From: Flaveria trinervia
Taxonomy: Eukaryota > Streptophyta > Magnoliopsida > Asterales > Asteraceae
Assembly: GCA_025506515.1 (NCBI GenBank)
Contig: JACCIX010000703.1
Location: forward strand, 54,022 to 118,021
Direction: 5' to 3'
DNA: 64,000 bases
A program made the translations under genes and the position numbers. Each line of letters begins with the position of its first letter. Within the stretch, counting starts at the first letter, position 1. This document shows, one piece after another, positions 32,227-41,796 of the stretch. The notes under the pieces were generated by a model. The model saw only the letters and a program-made list of their open reading frames with translations. It was not told the DNA's origin and did no database searches.

Positions 32227-33126
32227 AGGGTATTGTCAGGAGAATGGTAATGTATACTCCTGAAGAAGGAGAAATCATTCACAATCTCACTAACGAGCAG
32301 ATATCCGAAATGTTCCAACTAAACGCTGATGAGATTGTGAAAGATGCTCCAACTGTGCAAACAGAAAGTGACGATGAGCTTCAGGATGTTGATGAGATTG
32401 AGATAGAAGATGTCACAGCTCAACACTATCCTGAGTACACTGACAAGGAGGGATTGCTATTCCCAATCTGGGAGACACTCTTGTCAGTGACACTTTTGCG
32501 ACTCTGGACAGGATGGAGAAAGAGTCAGAAAAGGACAAAGAGAAGGCCCAAGCCTCAGACGCCGAAGTAAACATCAAAAGGCTAAATGGGCAGCATGTTT
32601 TGAAAAGATAAGAGCCCAACGCAGCGCTACAACGTCTACTGTCTACACCAAATGTATCAGGTCAAGAAACATCAAAAGGTGGCAAGCAGGATCATAGCGT
32701 GGGCACATTTTGCAGACCTCAACGTTTACGCAGTTAAACGTGAGAAGGAATAGAGTACTTCAGATTTCCACATGATCTGAAGACTCTTCCAGGTTTTGAG
32801 CTCAACCAGTTAGCTAAGTTAAACTTGCTATATGCTGACCCTCGTATGATGTCAGGCTGGTTTGAAGCTGCTCTAAAGTGGGAGTACCATACCAGATGGG
32901 TCAACTTCAAACCTCAACAACCAATGAGGTACATCAGAAGATCTGAGGTTGATGCCATAACTGGTAAACCTAGAGTAGTGCTGAAGTGGAGTCCACCCCG
33001 TACAATGTCTAAGATCCCACTACGTGAGATGCCACAGGACTTCACTCCACACTTCAAATGGTGGTACTACGATTGGAGAACGGGAGAGGCCGTGATAGTC
33101 TTGAACAGAAATGGCACAATGGAAAC
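32227..33126 (+). pseudogene. Copia D ORF3, C-terminal domain (first part)
   Basis: An acidic stretch (EEGEIIHNLTNEQISEMFQL...) is followed, after a frameshift and two stops, by the open frame 32825-33214. Its peptide has W-x-Y/F modules: EYHTRWVNFKPQQPMRYI and FKWWYYDWRTGEAVIVLNRN. The frame is interrupted at 33126 by the solo LTR of family E and resumes at 33955 (TIRVFDPMWLTNLSAQDVYT). The last module lines up with the end of ORF3 in element B (VRWEYDYSSHQLTLFRG...LDFLSTKDLYKLL). The function is unknown. Confidence 0.7.
33122..33126. other. Left TSD (GAAAC) of the solo E-type LTR
   Basis: GAAAC is repeated at 33950-33954. Confidence 0.92.
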
Positions 33127-33949
33127 TGTTGGACCAAAAGAACCAATGAGCCGGATCAGAAAAACCTTAAGTCCCACAGACGTCACAACAACTGCTGAAG
33201 TCCACAAGTGCTGAAGACAAAGTCTGAAGACACAAGTGCTGAAGACAAAGTCTGAAGACACAAGTGCTGAAGACAAAGTCTGAAGACAAGTGCTGAAGAC
33301 AAAGTCTGAAGACACAAGTGCTGAAGACAAAGTCTGAAGACACAAGTGCTGAAGACAAAGTCTGAAGACACAAGTGCTGAAGACAAAGTCTGAAGACAAG
33401 TGCTGAAGACAAAGTCTGAAGACAAGTGCTGAAGACCAAGTATCAGTCGTTGTCACAACAGCTGAAGAGGTCTTCTTCAGTAGTTGTGACGGTTTTCTTT
33501 CAGTAGTTTTATGTTTTTCTTTTCAGTAGTTTTGTAAAACGACTGAAGAGATGTTCTTCAGTCGTTGTAGTTTCAGTAGTTTCGTATCAGTAGTTTTATG
33601 TTTATACTTAGCACTCTGATATGTTCTCAGTAGTTGTGAACATTTCAGTAGTTTGTTAAGTTTTAGTTATTTTTGTAACAAATCTGCCAGATGTCACTAT
33701 CCCGTGATATCAGCAGTGATTGCACTCTATATAAGGAGTGTCAACCTAATTGTAATCGGTGAATGATTGAGCAGAAACATTTGATATTATTGAAACATTC
33801 CTTTTCACAGAAATATATTCTCTCGTTACACCCGTATTTGTTTTTAATGCATACGAATATCAAATTCTTGCTATAATTTATCTAATTCTTGTTCTTATTC
33901 CGCTGCGTTACACTCTAATCCATCAAACTTGAGATCACTGATCCTGTCA
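33127..33949 (+). repeat. Solo LTR of Copia family E, inserted in ORF3 of element D
   Basis: Starts TGTTGGACCAAAAGAACC and ends ACTGATCCTGTCA, 823 bp, with a perfect 5 bp TSD. It matches the 5' LTR of element E (48296-48927) at both ends. It is longer because of a 28 bp tandem array near its start. A TATATAAGG box lies at about 33728, after a cluster of CAGTAGTT and CTTCAG words. No internal sequence is present, so it is a solo LTR. Confidence 0.93.
33204..33436. repeat. Tandem array of 26-28 bp units in the solo LTR
   Basis: About eight head-to-tail copies of ACAAGTGCTGAAGACAAAGT plus CTGAAGAC, with some units lacking two bases. The E element LTR at 48296 has only loosely related single words here, so the array expanded in this copy or its source. 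It creates long false ORFs on the minus strand. Confidence 0.92.
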
Positions 33950-33954
33950 GAAAC
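33950..33954. other. Right TSD (GAAAC) of the solo E-type LTR
   Basis: Exact copy of 33122-33126. Confidence 0.92.
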
Positions 33955-34174
33955 CATAAGGGTGTTTGACCCGATGTGGCTCACCAACTTGTCAGCACAA
34001 GATGTTTATACTTTATACAAGTGGCCACTGTTCTACGACCCTCAGGATATTGTACAAGCTTTACAGTTCCAAAAGGTGATAAGACTCTGTTTTGTTTTTG
34101 AGATAAACACAGGAGTTACCAAAGAAGCTAAGTACAAAAAGTTTGAGGAAATCATGAAAGATGTTAGACAATAG
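33955..34174 (+). pseudogene. Copia D ORF3, C-terminal end
   Basis: Continuation of the ORF3 frame after the solo LTR: VFDPMWLTNLSAQDVYTLYK, then IVQALQFQKVIRLCFVF, ending KFEEIMKDVRQ and TAG at 34172-34174. The join across the solo LTR is in frame if one TSD copy is removed. The stop lies just before the polypurine tract, as in element B. Confidence 0.8.
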
Positions 34175-34188
34175 ATAGATTTAGGTCC

Positions 34189-34197
34189 AAGGGGGAG
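34189..34197 (+). other. Polypurine tract of Copia D
   Basis: AAGGGGGAG immediately before the 3' LTR. Confidence 0.9.
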
Positions 34198-34199
34198 TT

Positions 34200-34913
34200 T
34201 GTTGATACATATATGTACCTAGATCCTGATCTGAATGTAATATGTCTTACACTTATGTAACTATTAGGTACTTAATGAAATACAAATTGTTTGGTTTAAT
34301 ATTTCATTAATGAGTTGTTTAACGCATATTGACTTAATTATATATGTTTGTGATTGTTTGAAGTGTTATACATAATGTTAGAAATTGAATACACTCAAAC
34401 TTGGTGAAGTGAAGTTCTCATGCGTTCGACTGGACAATACGCCCCAACAGTGGTCATGCGTCCAAATGGCCATGCGATTGAGTGTCCATGTGCCTAAATA
34501 GTCCATACGCCTGAACAACTTCATGCGTCTGACTCAGTCGCACGACTGAACACTCAGTAGTGCGAATCGATCAACCGCATGGCTCAATCGCACGAATGAA
34601 CCATGCTAATGGTTCAGTCGCCCGAATGAGCAATCCTAACCTATAAATACACCTAATTCATGGAAAACGTAAGCATTAAATCCACTTCGACTCCAAACGT
34701 ACCCTAGCCATCCAGAAGCCTCCAAGTTCGTACTCCAAGTTCATAGAATGCTATAGATCGATTCTCAATCGATTCTTAACGTTAGTTTCAATACATTATT
34801 GTTTCTACATGCGTTCTCACTGATTGGATTGTCAATCAAATAGGATTCCGCACTATTTGGTTTGTTTTAACACGTTAATCAGTTGGTGTTTGGTCAAATA
34901 CCAGATCCTAACA
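34200..34913 (+). repeat. 3' LTR of Copia D
   Basis: Starts TGTTGATACATATATG and ends AGATCCTAACA, 714 bp. It aligns end to end with 24197-24912. Dyads such as CAATCGCACGAATG and a TATAAATA box are conserved. Confidence 0.95.
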
Positions 34914-34918
34914 ACAAC
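34914..34918. other. Right TSD (ACAAC) of Copia D
   Basis: Exact copy of 24192-24196. Confidence 0.95.
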
Positions 34919-36825
34919 CAAGTCGCACTTCTTGATTCTTCAAGAGATGCTGACTTCTCTAAAATCATCTCCTTTCTCACCCAATCAACCTACTACACTG
35001 CCCTTACCATTAACCCCACTGTTTACTCCAACCAAATGGCTGAATTTTGGGGAAATGGTCAAGTTGAAACCGTAAATGGGATTCGTGTATTGCGGTCCAA
35101 CATCTGTGGACAAGAGTTGATCATAACTGAACAACTCATCAGGAGCACCTTGAGCTTCACGATGAAGGAGCTCCTACTGAATTCCCAAAGGAAGATTTGG
35201 ATAGCACTTATATCCTAATGGGATATGGTGGAGACATCAGTAGGTCGACTGTTTACAAGTTCAACTTCTCCTACAATTGGAAGTTCCTCCTGCATGTTGT
35301 TCTTCATTGCTTGTCCAACAAATCCGGAGGATCGGATCAAATCCCTTATGAACTAGGATGCTTAGTTCATGGACTGGTGAGAGGCCTTCGCTTCAATTAC
35401 TCATGATTGTGTTCTCAAATCTGATAGGGAATCTACAAAGGGAGACATTCTTCATGTATCCTAGATTCCTTCAACACATAATCAACTATGAGTTGGACCA
35501 GAGCATGCTTTTCTGTGCAGCTGCTCTGACTGTTCCCCACATGCGGCCTACCATCTTCAAGACATTAAATAAGGTATCCACCAACTTCACTGGAAGGTAC
35601 ACTATTCTGCTTCCATGTATGATTGAGCGCATAGCTCCTGGTGACATCCCTGTTCACCCCACAGGTGATAAACCCACACCAGCAACCACCACCACAATGC
35701 CAACACTACCTTCTCCACCCATCACGATCACTTATCAAAGACACCCCAAACGAACCCTTGTTCAATCTACTTTGATTGAACAAGCTCCGCCTGTTCAATC
35801 TAAAAGACTAGAGTGGAACATGGGCTCCCACTCAATCAGAGGTCTCTCCATCCTTCTCTTTCGACCTCAGTTTGGGCTTTGAGTCTCCTTAGTCTCAAAC
35901 CATGAGCCCGATACCCAAACCAACAGCCCTCAAAATGAGTATTTACATTCTTCTGAGATGCCAACAAGGGACAACCCCACCAGAGGCTCAATGCCTATAG
36001 ACATTGACCAAAGTCCCGAGTCAGTAGGTTTAACCTCCCTATCTTTCACCGACCTTCTATTCAAAACTGATGAAGAGATAACATCTCTCCATGGCAATGA
36101 AGTTGATCTACAATACCCACTTCAAGATCAACAGAGCCGGAGAAATCCTTATCTCTAGCCCTTATCAGCAATCAATAACTGAGGTGAGTCCCATTGATGT
36201 GGAGGGGACTCATGTAGATTTAGCTTCCACTACAGAAGGTGCCTCAATGGACCTTGTGGACAGTGGTAACATCTCTCAGAATGAATCTACGGCAACCAAG
36301 CCCTTTGATGACTCTGAAAGAGACATCATTGAGCATGGGAAACTAGGGTGCCAAGAAACCACATCTGGTGGTGAGGCTGAACATACTAGGTATGTTACCT
36401 CATCTTCCCGTGATTCTTCAAAAGAAGATGAGGGAAGCATGCAACTCCTTGTTAAAGATCTTCTATCTAAAGTCTCAAACCTTGAATCCTTGGTTAGGAC
36501 TTTAGAAGCAAGGTCTGCCACTCAGCAACTTGAGATTGACAATCTCAAGGCTCAACTAGCTGAGAAACAGACAAAGAGGTCTGTTAGGAATGTACCTATT
36601 CAGGTCTCACTGACTTCTTCCTCTAGCTCATCTAGCTCTCAAGATGATGCTACCAAAAAGGGGAGAATGTTTAAAGACAAACACATGAGGAACCACAGAG
36701 CCAACCTTCAACTTCAACATCTTCTTCTCCCATCATCTCAGCAGCTGAGCCACCTCACGTTATTCTTCAGATTGACCCAAGGATGCTCAGTGATCTCTAT
36801 AGACTCTTCACCAAGTTTCTGTTAA
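34919..36825 (+). pseudogene. Copia B ORF3, N-terminal domain and coiled coil
   Basis: Continues the ORF opened at 24173. The conserved N-terminal domain reads DADFSKIISFLTQSTYYTAL, then LIITEQLIRSTLSF. After a frameshift at about 35200 come MGYGGDISRSTVYKFNFSYN and WKFLLHVVLHCLSNKSGGSD, and after another at about 35400, FMYPRFLQHIINYELDQ. A Pro/Thr-rich linker follows. The open frame 36091-36825 has a coiled-coil-like segment (LLSKVSNLESLVRTLEARSA, then QLEIDNLKAQLAEKQ). I associate this N-terminal domain with post-pol ORFs of Asteraceae Copia elements. The function is unknown, and I see no signal peptide or membrane segment. Confidence 0.78.
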
Positions 36826-37500
36826 GATCCTCCTTGAGCAGCCAAGCCATGATGCTGCAATGATCTACTTTGGAGCTGAAGTGCTTCAGAGGCTGACTGC
36901 ACCTTCTACCACTGTGGAAGAAGTTGGTCAACCTAAGGTCCACATGGAACCCAAGATTCAATTCGAAGGGGAAATGGGGACTCATGGCCCAGCAATTGAA
37001 ACAGTTGGGACATAATCTGCATCTCCTCCAACTTCCGAAGCTGAAGTTAAAGCCTCGGAAGAACAAGCTGAATCTTCCGAAGCTGAAATGGAAGCTGCGG
37101 AAGGACTGTTCAAAATGTCCGAGGAACTAATCATCACAGATGCAATCCTGGAAATGGCATCTGAGGTGAGCAGTGAGGACTTTCTAATTCTACCTCCATC
37201 CCAGACACCATCTCTGCTCTCTCACAATCAGAAACCTCTCTCCAAGAAACACCACAGTCGGGATCTTAAAAGACAAAGGAAAAAGGAAGATGACTGTAAA
37301 GAGCTTCAGGAAGAGGAGAAGATTGACAAACTCAAGAAGAAAGGAAGACTTCAGACTGAGAAGTTGCTAGCTGCCAGTACAAAAGCAACTGCTTCCAATC
37401 AGGAGGTTGTCATCAATAAAAGAAGAGAGCAGATAATTGACTAGCTCATTGAAATGGGAGCTACCAATGAAGAAACACTCCTGCTACCATTAGAGGATTA
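36826..37500 (+). pseudogene. Copia B ORF3, central acidic linker
   Basis: The sequence is frameshifted but coding-like. It carries an A-S-E/A-E-rich stretch at about 37028-37095, in which TCCGAA and TCGGAA codon pairs recreate the CTTCCGAAG motif. The frame 37088-37444 has charged helices (KRQRKKEDDCKELQEEEKID). A TAG at about 37442 and a shift near 37498 separate it from the next block. Confidence 0.6.
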
Positions 37501-38817
37501 GTGGATCTGGAGAAGGCAACCAGGCTGAAACTTGAGGAAAAAGCCAGGTTGGCCTTGGAGAAAGAAGAGGAAAAGAAACAGAAGGAGGCTGAATTGCAGC
37601 TAAGGAGAGACAGGGTGAACTTCCTACTCTCCAGAGGCTTTGAGCTTCAAGAACTTTCTCCACACAATGATGATATGATCCTCTGGCTCTATAACAAAGA
37701 GCAGGATCAAATGGAGAAAGAAAGTAAAAAGGCTGCAAAAGAAAAGGCCAGAGAGAAGAAGAAGAAGGAAGAAGAAGCCAGGGTCACTGCCTCCAAGAAG
37801 CTCACTGAGAAAGCCTGGATGAAGGACTATCTTCGGGCTCATGGATTCTCTGGGAGGCAGGTGGGTCCTATGTCTGAAAGGACACTCCAATGGATTGTCA
37901 GTGAAATTAAGGCTGACATCCGGATGGGGAAAAGAAAAGAGATGTATAGAAGGGTAAAAGGGATGCTCTTTACTACTACCACCCAACCACAACCTGAACC
38001 TTCACCCTTACCATTCACCATTAAACCTGAACCTTTCACCCCTAAACCCACATCACTACCCTCACCTACTCCCTCACCTCAACCACCCAAACTTCCCATC
38101 ATCCAACCCAAAACACTATCCAGAACCTCTGAACCTAAACCTGCCCAATTACCATCCAGACCATCCCCTCAGCCTTCTCAACATCTCTCCCTTGAGGAGT
38201 TTAAGGCAATCAAGACAAAGCTCGTGAACTGCACTACTCTGAGTGAAGTCTCTTGTGTAGAACACTCTATCAACATCATCTATGTTGATGGTTCTTCAAG
38301 TTCCCTCACAAGAGATAAATTCCTTGATTTGCCTAGAGGAATTTTAGACCAGGCTGCGAGACTTCTGGGACTCAACTCAGACTCTTTGAATGATGAAGAG
38401 AAGAAGCTCAGAAGGAAACTGGTGACTCTGCTAGATACAAAGAAAGAGGACAAGATTCCTAGTCAGTCTCTTGTGCCTAGAAGGAAGATAATCCAGTGGA
38501 GGTTTGATGAACCTTCTCACAACTTTGTTATGGAAAAAGAGAATGAAGAAGTCAATAGACTCAATGCAACCTCTCTGCTACACTCCAGCAGGTTCGACAT
38601 TGCTGAGCTAGCAAAGAAGCCATTCTCCAACCCCTCCAACTCTGAAACTGCTGCACTCATCAGAAATCATCTCAGCAGTCTTCATCTAGCTGAGTTAATT
38701 GCAAAGGCAAAGATTGAAGAAGAGTTGAAGTTGAGAAGAAAGGAAGACAAGGAAAGATCTCCCACCAAAGGTACTGCCTTCTACAGATGGTGGAAGGTCC
38801 TGAATTGGAACCTATAG
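37501..38817 (+). CDS. Copia B ORF3, C-terminal region (438 codons open)
   Basis: This is the longest open frame in the window. It starts with a highly charged Lys/Glu-rich helix (residues about 1-115, for example KEKAREKKKKEEEARVTASK). A conserved-looking patch follows (WMKDYLRAHGFSGRQVG, about residues 101-117), then a Pro-rich linker (about 160-230). The C-terminal half has at least two modules of about 70 residues: CVEHSINIIYVDGSSSSLTR (about 262-281) and IIQWRFDEPSHNFVMEKENE (about 330-349), each followed by a helical tail. The frame shifts at the end to join a third module at 38787-39026. As part of a broken ORF3 it is probably not expressed as a full protein. No known family is recognised beyond its position as the extra ORF of a SIRE-type element. 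Confidence 0.65.
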   Translation: MDLEKATRLKLEEKARLALEKEEEKKQKEAELQLRRDRVNFLLSRGFELQELSPHNDDMILWLYNKEQDQMEKESKKAAKEKAREKKKKEEEARVTASKKLTEKAWMKDYLRAHGFSGRQVGPMSERTLQWIVSEIKADIRMGKRKEMYRRVKGMLFTTTTQPQPEPSPLPFTIKPEPFTPKPTSLPSPTPSPQPPKLPIIQPKTLSRTSEPKPAQLPSRPSPQPSQHLSLEEFKAIKTKLVNCTTLSEVSCVEHSINIIYVDGSSSSLTRDKFLDLPRGILDQAARLLGLNSDSLNDEEKKLRRKLVTLLDTKKEDKIPSQSLVPRRKIIQWRFDEPSHNFVMEKENEEVNRLNATSLLHSSRFDIAELAKKPFSNPSNSETAALIRNHLSSLHLAELIAKAKIEEELKLRRKEDKERSPTKGTAFYRWWKVLNWNL

Positions 38818-39026
38818 TTCGTTGGGAATATGATTATAGTTCCCATCAACTAACTCTTTTCAGAGGGCGACAACAAAGGGTACATGTTATCCAAGGTGAC
38901 AGACTGGATTTCCTATCTACCAAGGATCTGTACAAGCTTCTCTGCACCACATCAGGGAAGAACAAAGAGACAGAAAAATATTTACTCTCCTTGGTGCTGA
39001 AAGTTTTGAGAAGTCGAGACAAGTGA
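38787..39026 (+). pseudogene. Copia B ORF3, last C-terminal module
   Basis: The frame contains EPIVRWEYDYSSHQLTLFRG, then RLDFLSTKDLYKLL and LLSLVLKVLRSRDK, with a stop at 39024-39026. It is homologous to the left edge of the window (1-164) and similar in pattern to the end of ORF3 in D. A one-base shift separates it from the 438-codon frame. The stop lies about 20 bases before the polypurine tract. Confidence 0.75.
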
Positions 39027-39046
39027 AGTTTTGGTAGCATCAGTCT

Positions 39047-39054
39047 AGGGGGAG
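39047..39054 (+). other. Polypurine tract of Copia B
   Basis: AGGGGGAG directly before the 3' LTR start at 39056. Confidence 0.9.
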
Positions 39055-39055
39055 T

Positions 39056-39920
39056 TGTTGGATCAAGAAGAAGGCTAATGCAACCAAAACTATATCACTT
39101 AAGTTATTTTGGTGCTGCATGCAAACCCGAAGCTTATCATGGAACTTCCGAAGGTTGTAGAGTTCTTCCGAAGACAAAGGGAATGTCCAACTTCCGAAGA
39201 CAGAACTCTACTTCCGAAGACAAATGCATACTTCCGATGTTCAAGACTTAGAAGAATAAATTGAAGATCACTTCCGAAGTATGATGAAGAGAAGAAGTCT
39301 CCAAGTCTTGGAAGAAGCAGCCTCTCCGAAGTATAAAGTGGCTTCGGAAGTACTTACTCTTCTGAAGCCATTTAACCTTCAGAAGACACTGCTATGAACT
39401 AGTGGACACAAGTATGGTCTCTGACACTCCGCTGCAGACTTCTGATAAGCATGGATTCTTCCTGAAGAACCATGTTGTTGACCATACTTTATTTCACTGT
39501 TCACCTTTTCATGATAGTACATGTTACCAACTTTAGTTGGTGACAAAAGGTAAGTCAGGGACATGTCCTGACTATTAAATGTCAAATAAGACTTTATCCG
39601 AGATACCTTAATCTTTAGTCTTGTAGTATAGACTTTAGCTATAGGATCCCAGCTGGTATCAAAGTATATCCGGCTGTAGTTAGTATTATATATAGGTTCT
39701 CCTTGTAACTCATTGAAACACACAGATCATCTGCTTGTAAGAGTCTTTGTATTTTGAGTTGAGAATCAATATATAAAAGTATCTTGAAAATTATATCTCT
39801 GTGTTCTTAGTTACTTTTTATATTGTGATCAACTCTTATTGATTCTTCATTTATCCGAGTGCTGTTGTAGGTGAGTTTGAGTGAAAACTCTGTGTTTAAG
39901 TGATAAACACTGATCCTGCA
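39056..39920 (+). repeat. 3' LTR of Copia B
   Basis: Starts TGTTGGATCAAG and ends GATCCTGCA, 865 bp. It aligns end to end with 16873-17742, with few differences by eye. It carries the same CTTCCGAAG word array. Confidence 0.95.
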
Positions 39921-39925
39921 AAGGC
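39921..39925. other. Right TSD (AAGGC) of Copia B
   Basis: Exact copy of 16868-16872. Confidence 0.95.
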
Positions 39926-41212
39926 AACCACATTGACATTTATAAACATTAAATTAGTCTCGTGTGTGCCCAACCAACATCTGAAATCACAAAAATGTCT
40001 CAGACAATACAAATCCACGACCACAGACCCAACATACTTAAAGAAACCATGACCAATTAGGAACACATCAAGAAATGAATTATGTCAGACAAAACAACAG
40101 AGAACACTGGTGGTGATTCCTCCAGCACCATCGTTGATGTGTGTTTGATTTAACAATAGATTTTACACAATTAAGCTCTAAAATTATAAAATGATTCAGC
40201 TTATGACTAACTACACACACAATAGGCAAGTGTACATTGGATAGTAGTATAGCTTTTCGTAAGAACCAAGTATCGATTCATGGACACGAGAGCTCCTGAT
40301 ACTAAGCCTTTATCATTATATAGCCAATGACAGATGATTGGTGAATATTATGATTAACTAATTTAGCTAACAATTAAACTAATTGAAGAAAGTTTACAAA
40401 GATGAAGATAATCAATCAGAGAAAGATATCACTTAGACTTTGAATCCTCTTAGCAAAACAATGACAACATGTATGAACCTATGGTGGGATCATTTTCTAC
40501 ACATGAAACATGGATATAAACTAGACTCATGTCAAGGTTATCTAGTTATAACTCTTTGAAAAGCTAGAATGATAAACACACAATAGCCACCAAAAGTTAT
40601 GCCATGAAGAACCAATGATAATATTAGGTCAATGTTAAAGATCGTTTGGACTCTCATCAAGGATACCAAACCCACAAATCTTTGGAAAGCTATCATGATG
40701 AACACATGGTAACCACCTTAGTATGCGTAATGTAACAATATCCATATAAGTCCTTCAACATATGAATGTCCTAACACGAATACACAAACCATAAATTTAA
40801 GCATTATCTATAGTTATACATAAACAAAATTAGAAGATAATCATAAAAAACCAATGGTTTTCACAAACCCATGTATAAGGATGCCCACTTATTCAACTTG
40901 ACTAAATAATCAACCACCATTTATCATTCCTAGTCAAATGTCATAAACCACACACTAATGTATGCATTTCATGAATAAATATTCTAAAACACAAAGTTTT
41001 CCAACAATAAATGCTTATAACACCCACAAGATTCAATTTATCAATTTCACACAAGCATACACAATCATTGAAGAACAAACATAACTTTGTAATAAACATT
41101 GACCTAATCATCATCAAAAGTTTCATACAACATGTCAAAATATGCTAAGCTTCATCTGATGTAAGTGATTAAGAGTATTTAGCCTATAGAGCTTACAAAA
41201 ACCACACCAAAC

Positions 41213-41300
41213 TCATAGAATTGGAAGAAAACATGGTGGATCTAGAGGTTTCAAACTGAAATCACCCAAAATCATAGAATTGGAAGAAAACATGGTGGAT
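41213..41300. repeat. Direct duplication, 59 bp period
   Basis: CATAGAATTGGAAGAAAACA and the following TGGTGGAT occur twice, about 59 bp apart. Confidence 0.85.
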
Positions 41301-41469
41301 TGTATGATGATGAATCTCCTTTGAAAATGCTCGATCTTCAATCTTCGCCTTTAATCTTCAAAGTTCTGCCCAAAATCACCTAAGAGACTTGAGAGAACTA
41401 GGTTGTGTGTAAAAGTAAATATCTTCTAAATGGGGGTTAACTGGGTATAAAACTTGTAACTGAGCCGAA

Positions 41470-41590
41470 CACAGTTGTGTCTTCAAAACACAGTTGTGTC
41501 GGTGTCAGATATCATACAAACCCATCAAACTAACACAGTTGTGTCGGTTGTCAGATATCATACAAACCCATCAAACTAACACAGTTATGT
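41470..41590. repeat. Tandem duplication, about 49 bp unit
   Basis: CACAGTTGTGTCGGT, TGTCAGATATCATACAAACC and CATCAAACTAA occur in the same order twice, with the start of a third copy (CACAGTTATGT). Confidence 0.85.
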
Positions 41591-41796
41591 TCAAATTAAA
41601 CAATTGTGATAGTAAGTTTTTCTTCATAAGCTTCTTCAACTTTTGGTTTCTTTTCACAAAATCATCTAGTTTCCACCAGACACTACAATGTTCAATTAGA
41701 ATATCAATAAGTGACTAATAAATGAGTTTTTAACCAAAAATCACACTAAATATGGGGAAATATGTATTATTAATATGCATTATTATTAACATATCA

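Larger units (their letters stand above)
24197..34913 (+). mobile_element. Copia D: non-autonomous SIRE-type element with gag, protease and ORF3 but no integrase, RT or RNase H
   Basis: The ends, PBS, polypurine tract and TSD are all present. Inside there are gag, two CCHC knuckles, protease and part of the GAG-pre-integrase domain up to about 28820. A non-coding stretch follows, and then an ORF3 homologous to that of B. I find no integrase, RT or RNase H motif anywhere between 28866 and 30048. The element could have moved only with enzymes supplied by a relative, unless the pol deletion happened after insertion. The LTRs are very similar, with many of the differences being C/T or G/A at CpG. 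Confidence 0.9.
16873..39920 (+). mobile_element. Copia B: SIRE-type retrotransposon with accessory ORF3, hosting nested element D
   Basis: Both LTRs, a PBS, gag, pol, a post-pol ORF, a polypurine tract and a perfect 5 bp TSD are present. Without nested element D (24197-34913) and one TSD copy it is about 12.3 kb. The RT block around VYVDDIIFGS and the later FEMSSMGKMDFFLG are characteristic of the SIRE/Maximus lineage, whose members often carry an extra ORF after pol. The two LTRs are very similar by eye, so insertion is fairly recent. Several stops and frameshifts in gag and pol make it non-functional now. Confidence 0.93.
40135..41796 (-). repeat. Candidate solo LTR or LTR-like dispersed repeat
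   Basis: The segment runs from TGATGTGTGTTTGATTTAAC to AACATATCA. The phrase GGCAAGTGTACATTGGATAGTAGTATAG at about 40223, followed by CCAAGTATCGATTC, resembles a common plant retroelement LTR phrase I have seen in many genomes. Read on the minus strand it would start TGATATGTTAATA. The flanking bases do not form a clear TSD, so the ends are uncertain. No coding region is seen. Confidence 0.35.

Noticed and set aside
33204..33436. CRISPR-like repeat array
   Set aside because: Units are contiguous with no unique spacers, inside a plant LTR with TSDs.
33067..33456. Overlapping minus-strand ORFs with repeated FRLCLQHL peptides
   Set aside because: They are produced by the 26-28 bp tandem array in the solo LTR; unit lengths of both 26 and 28 bases open all three frames.
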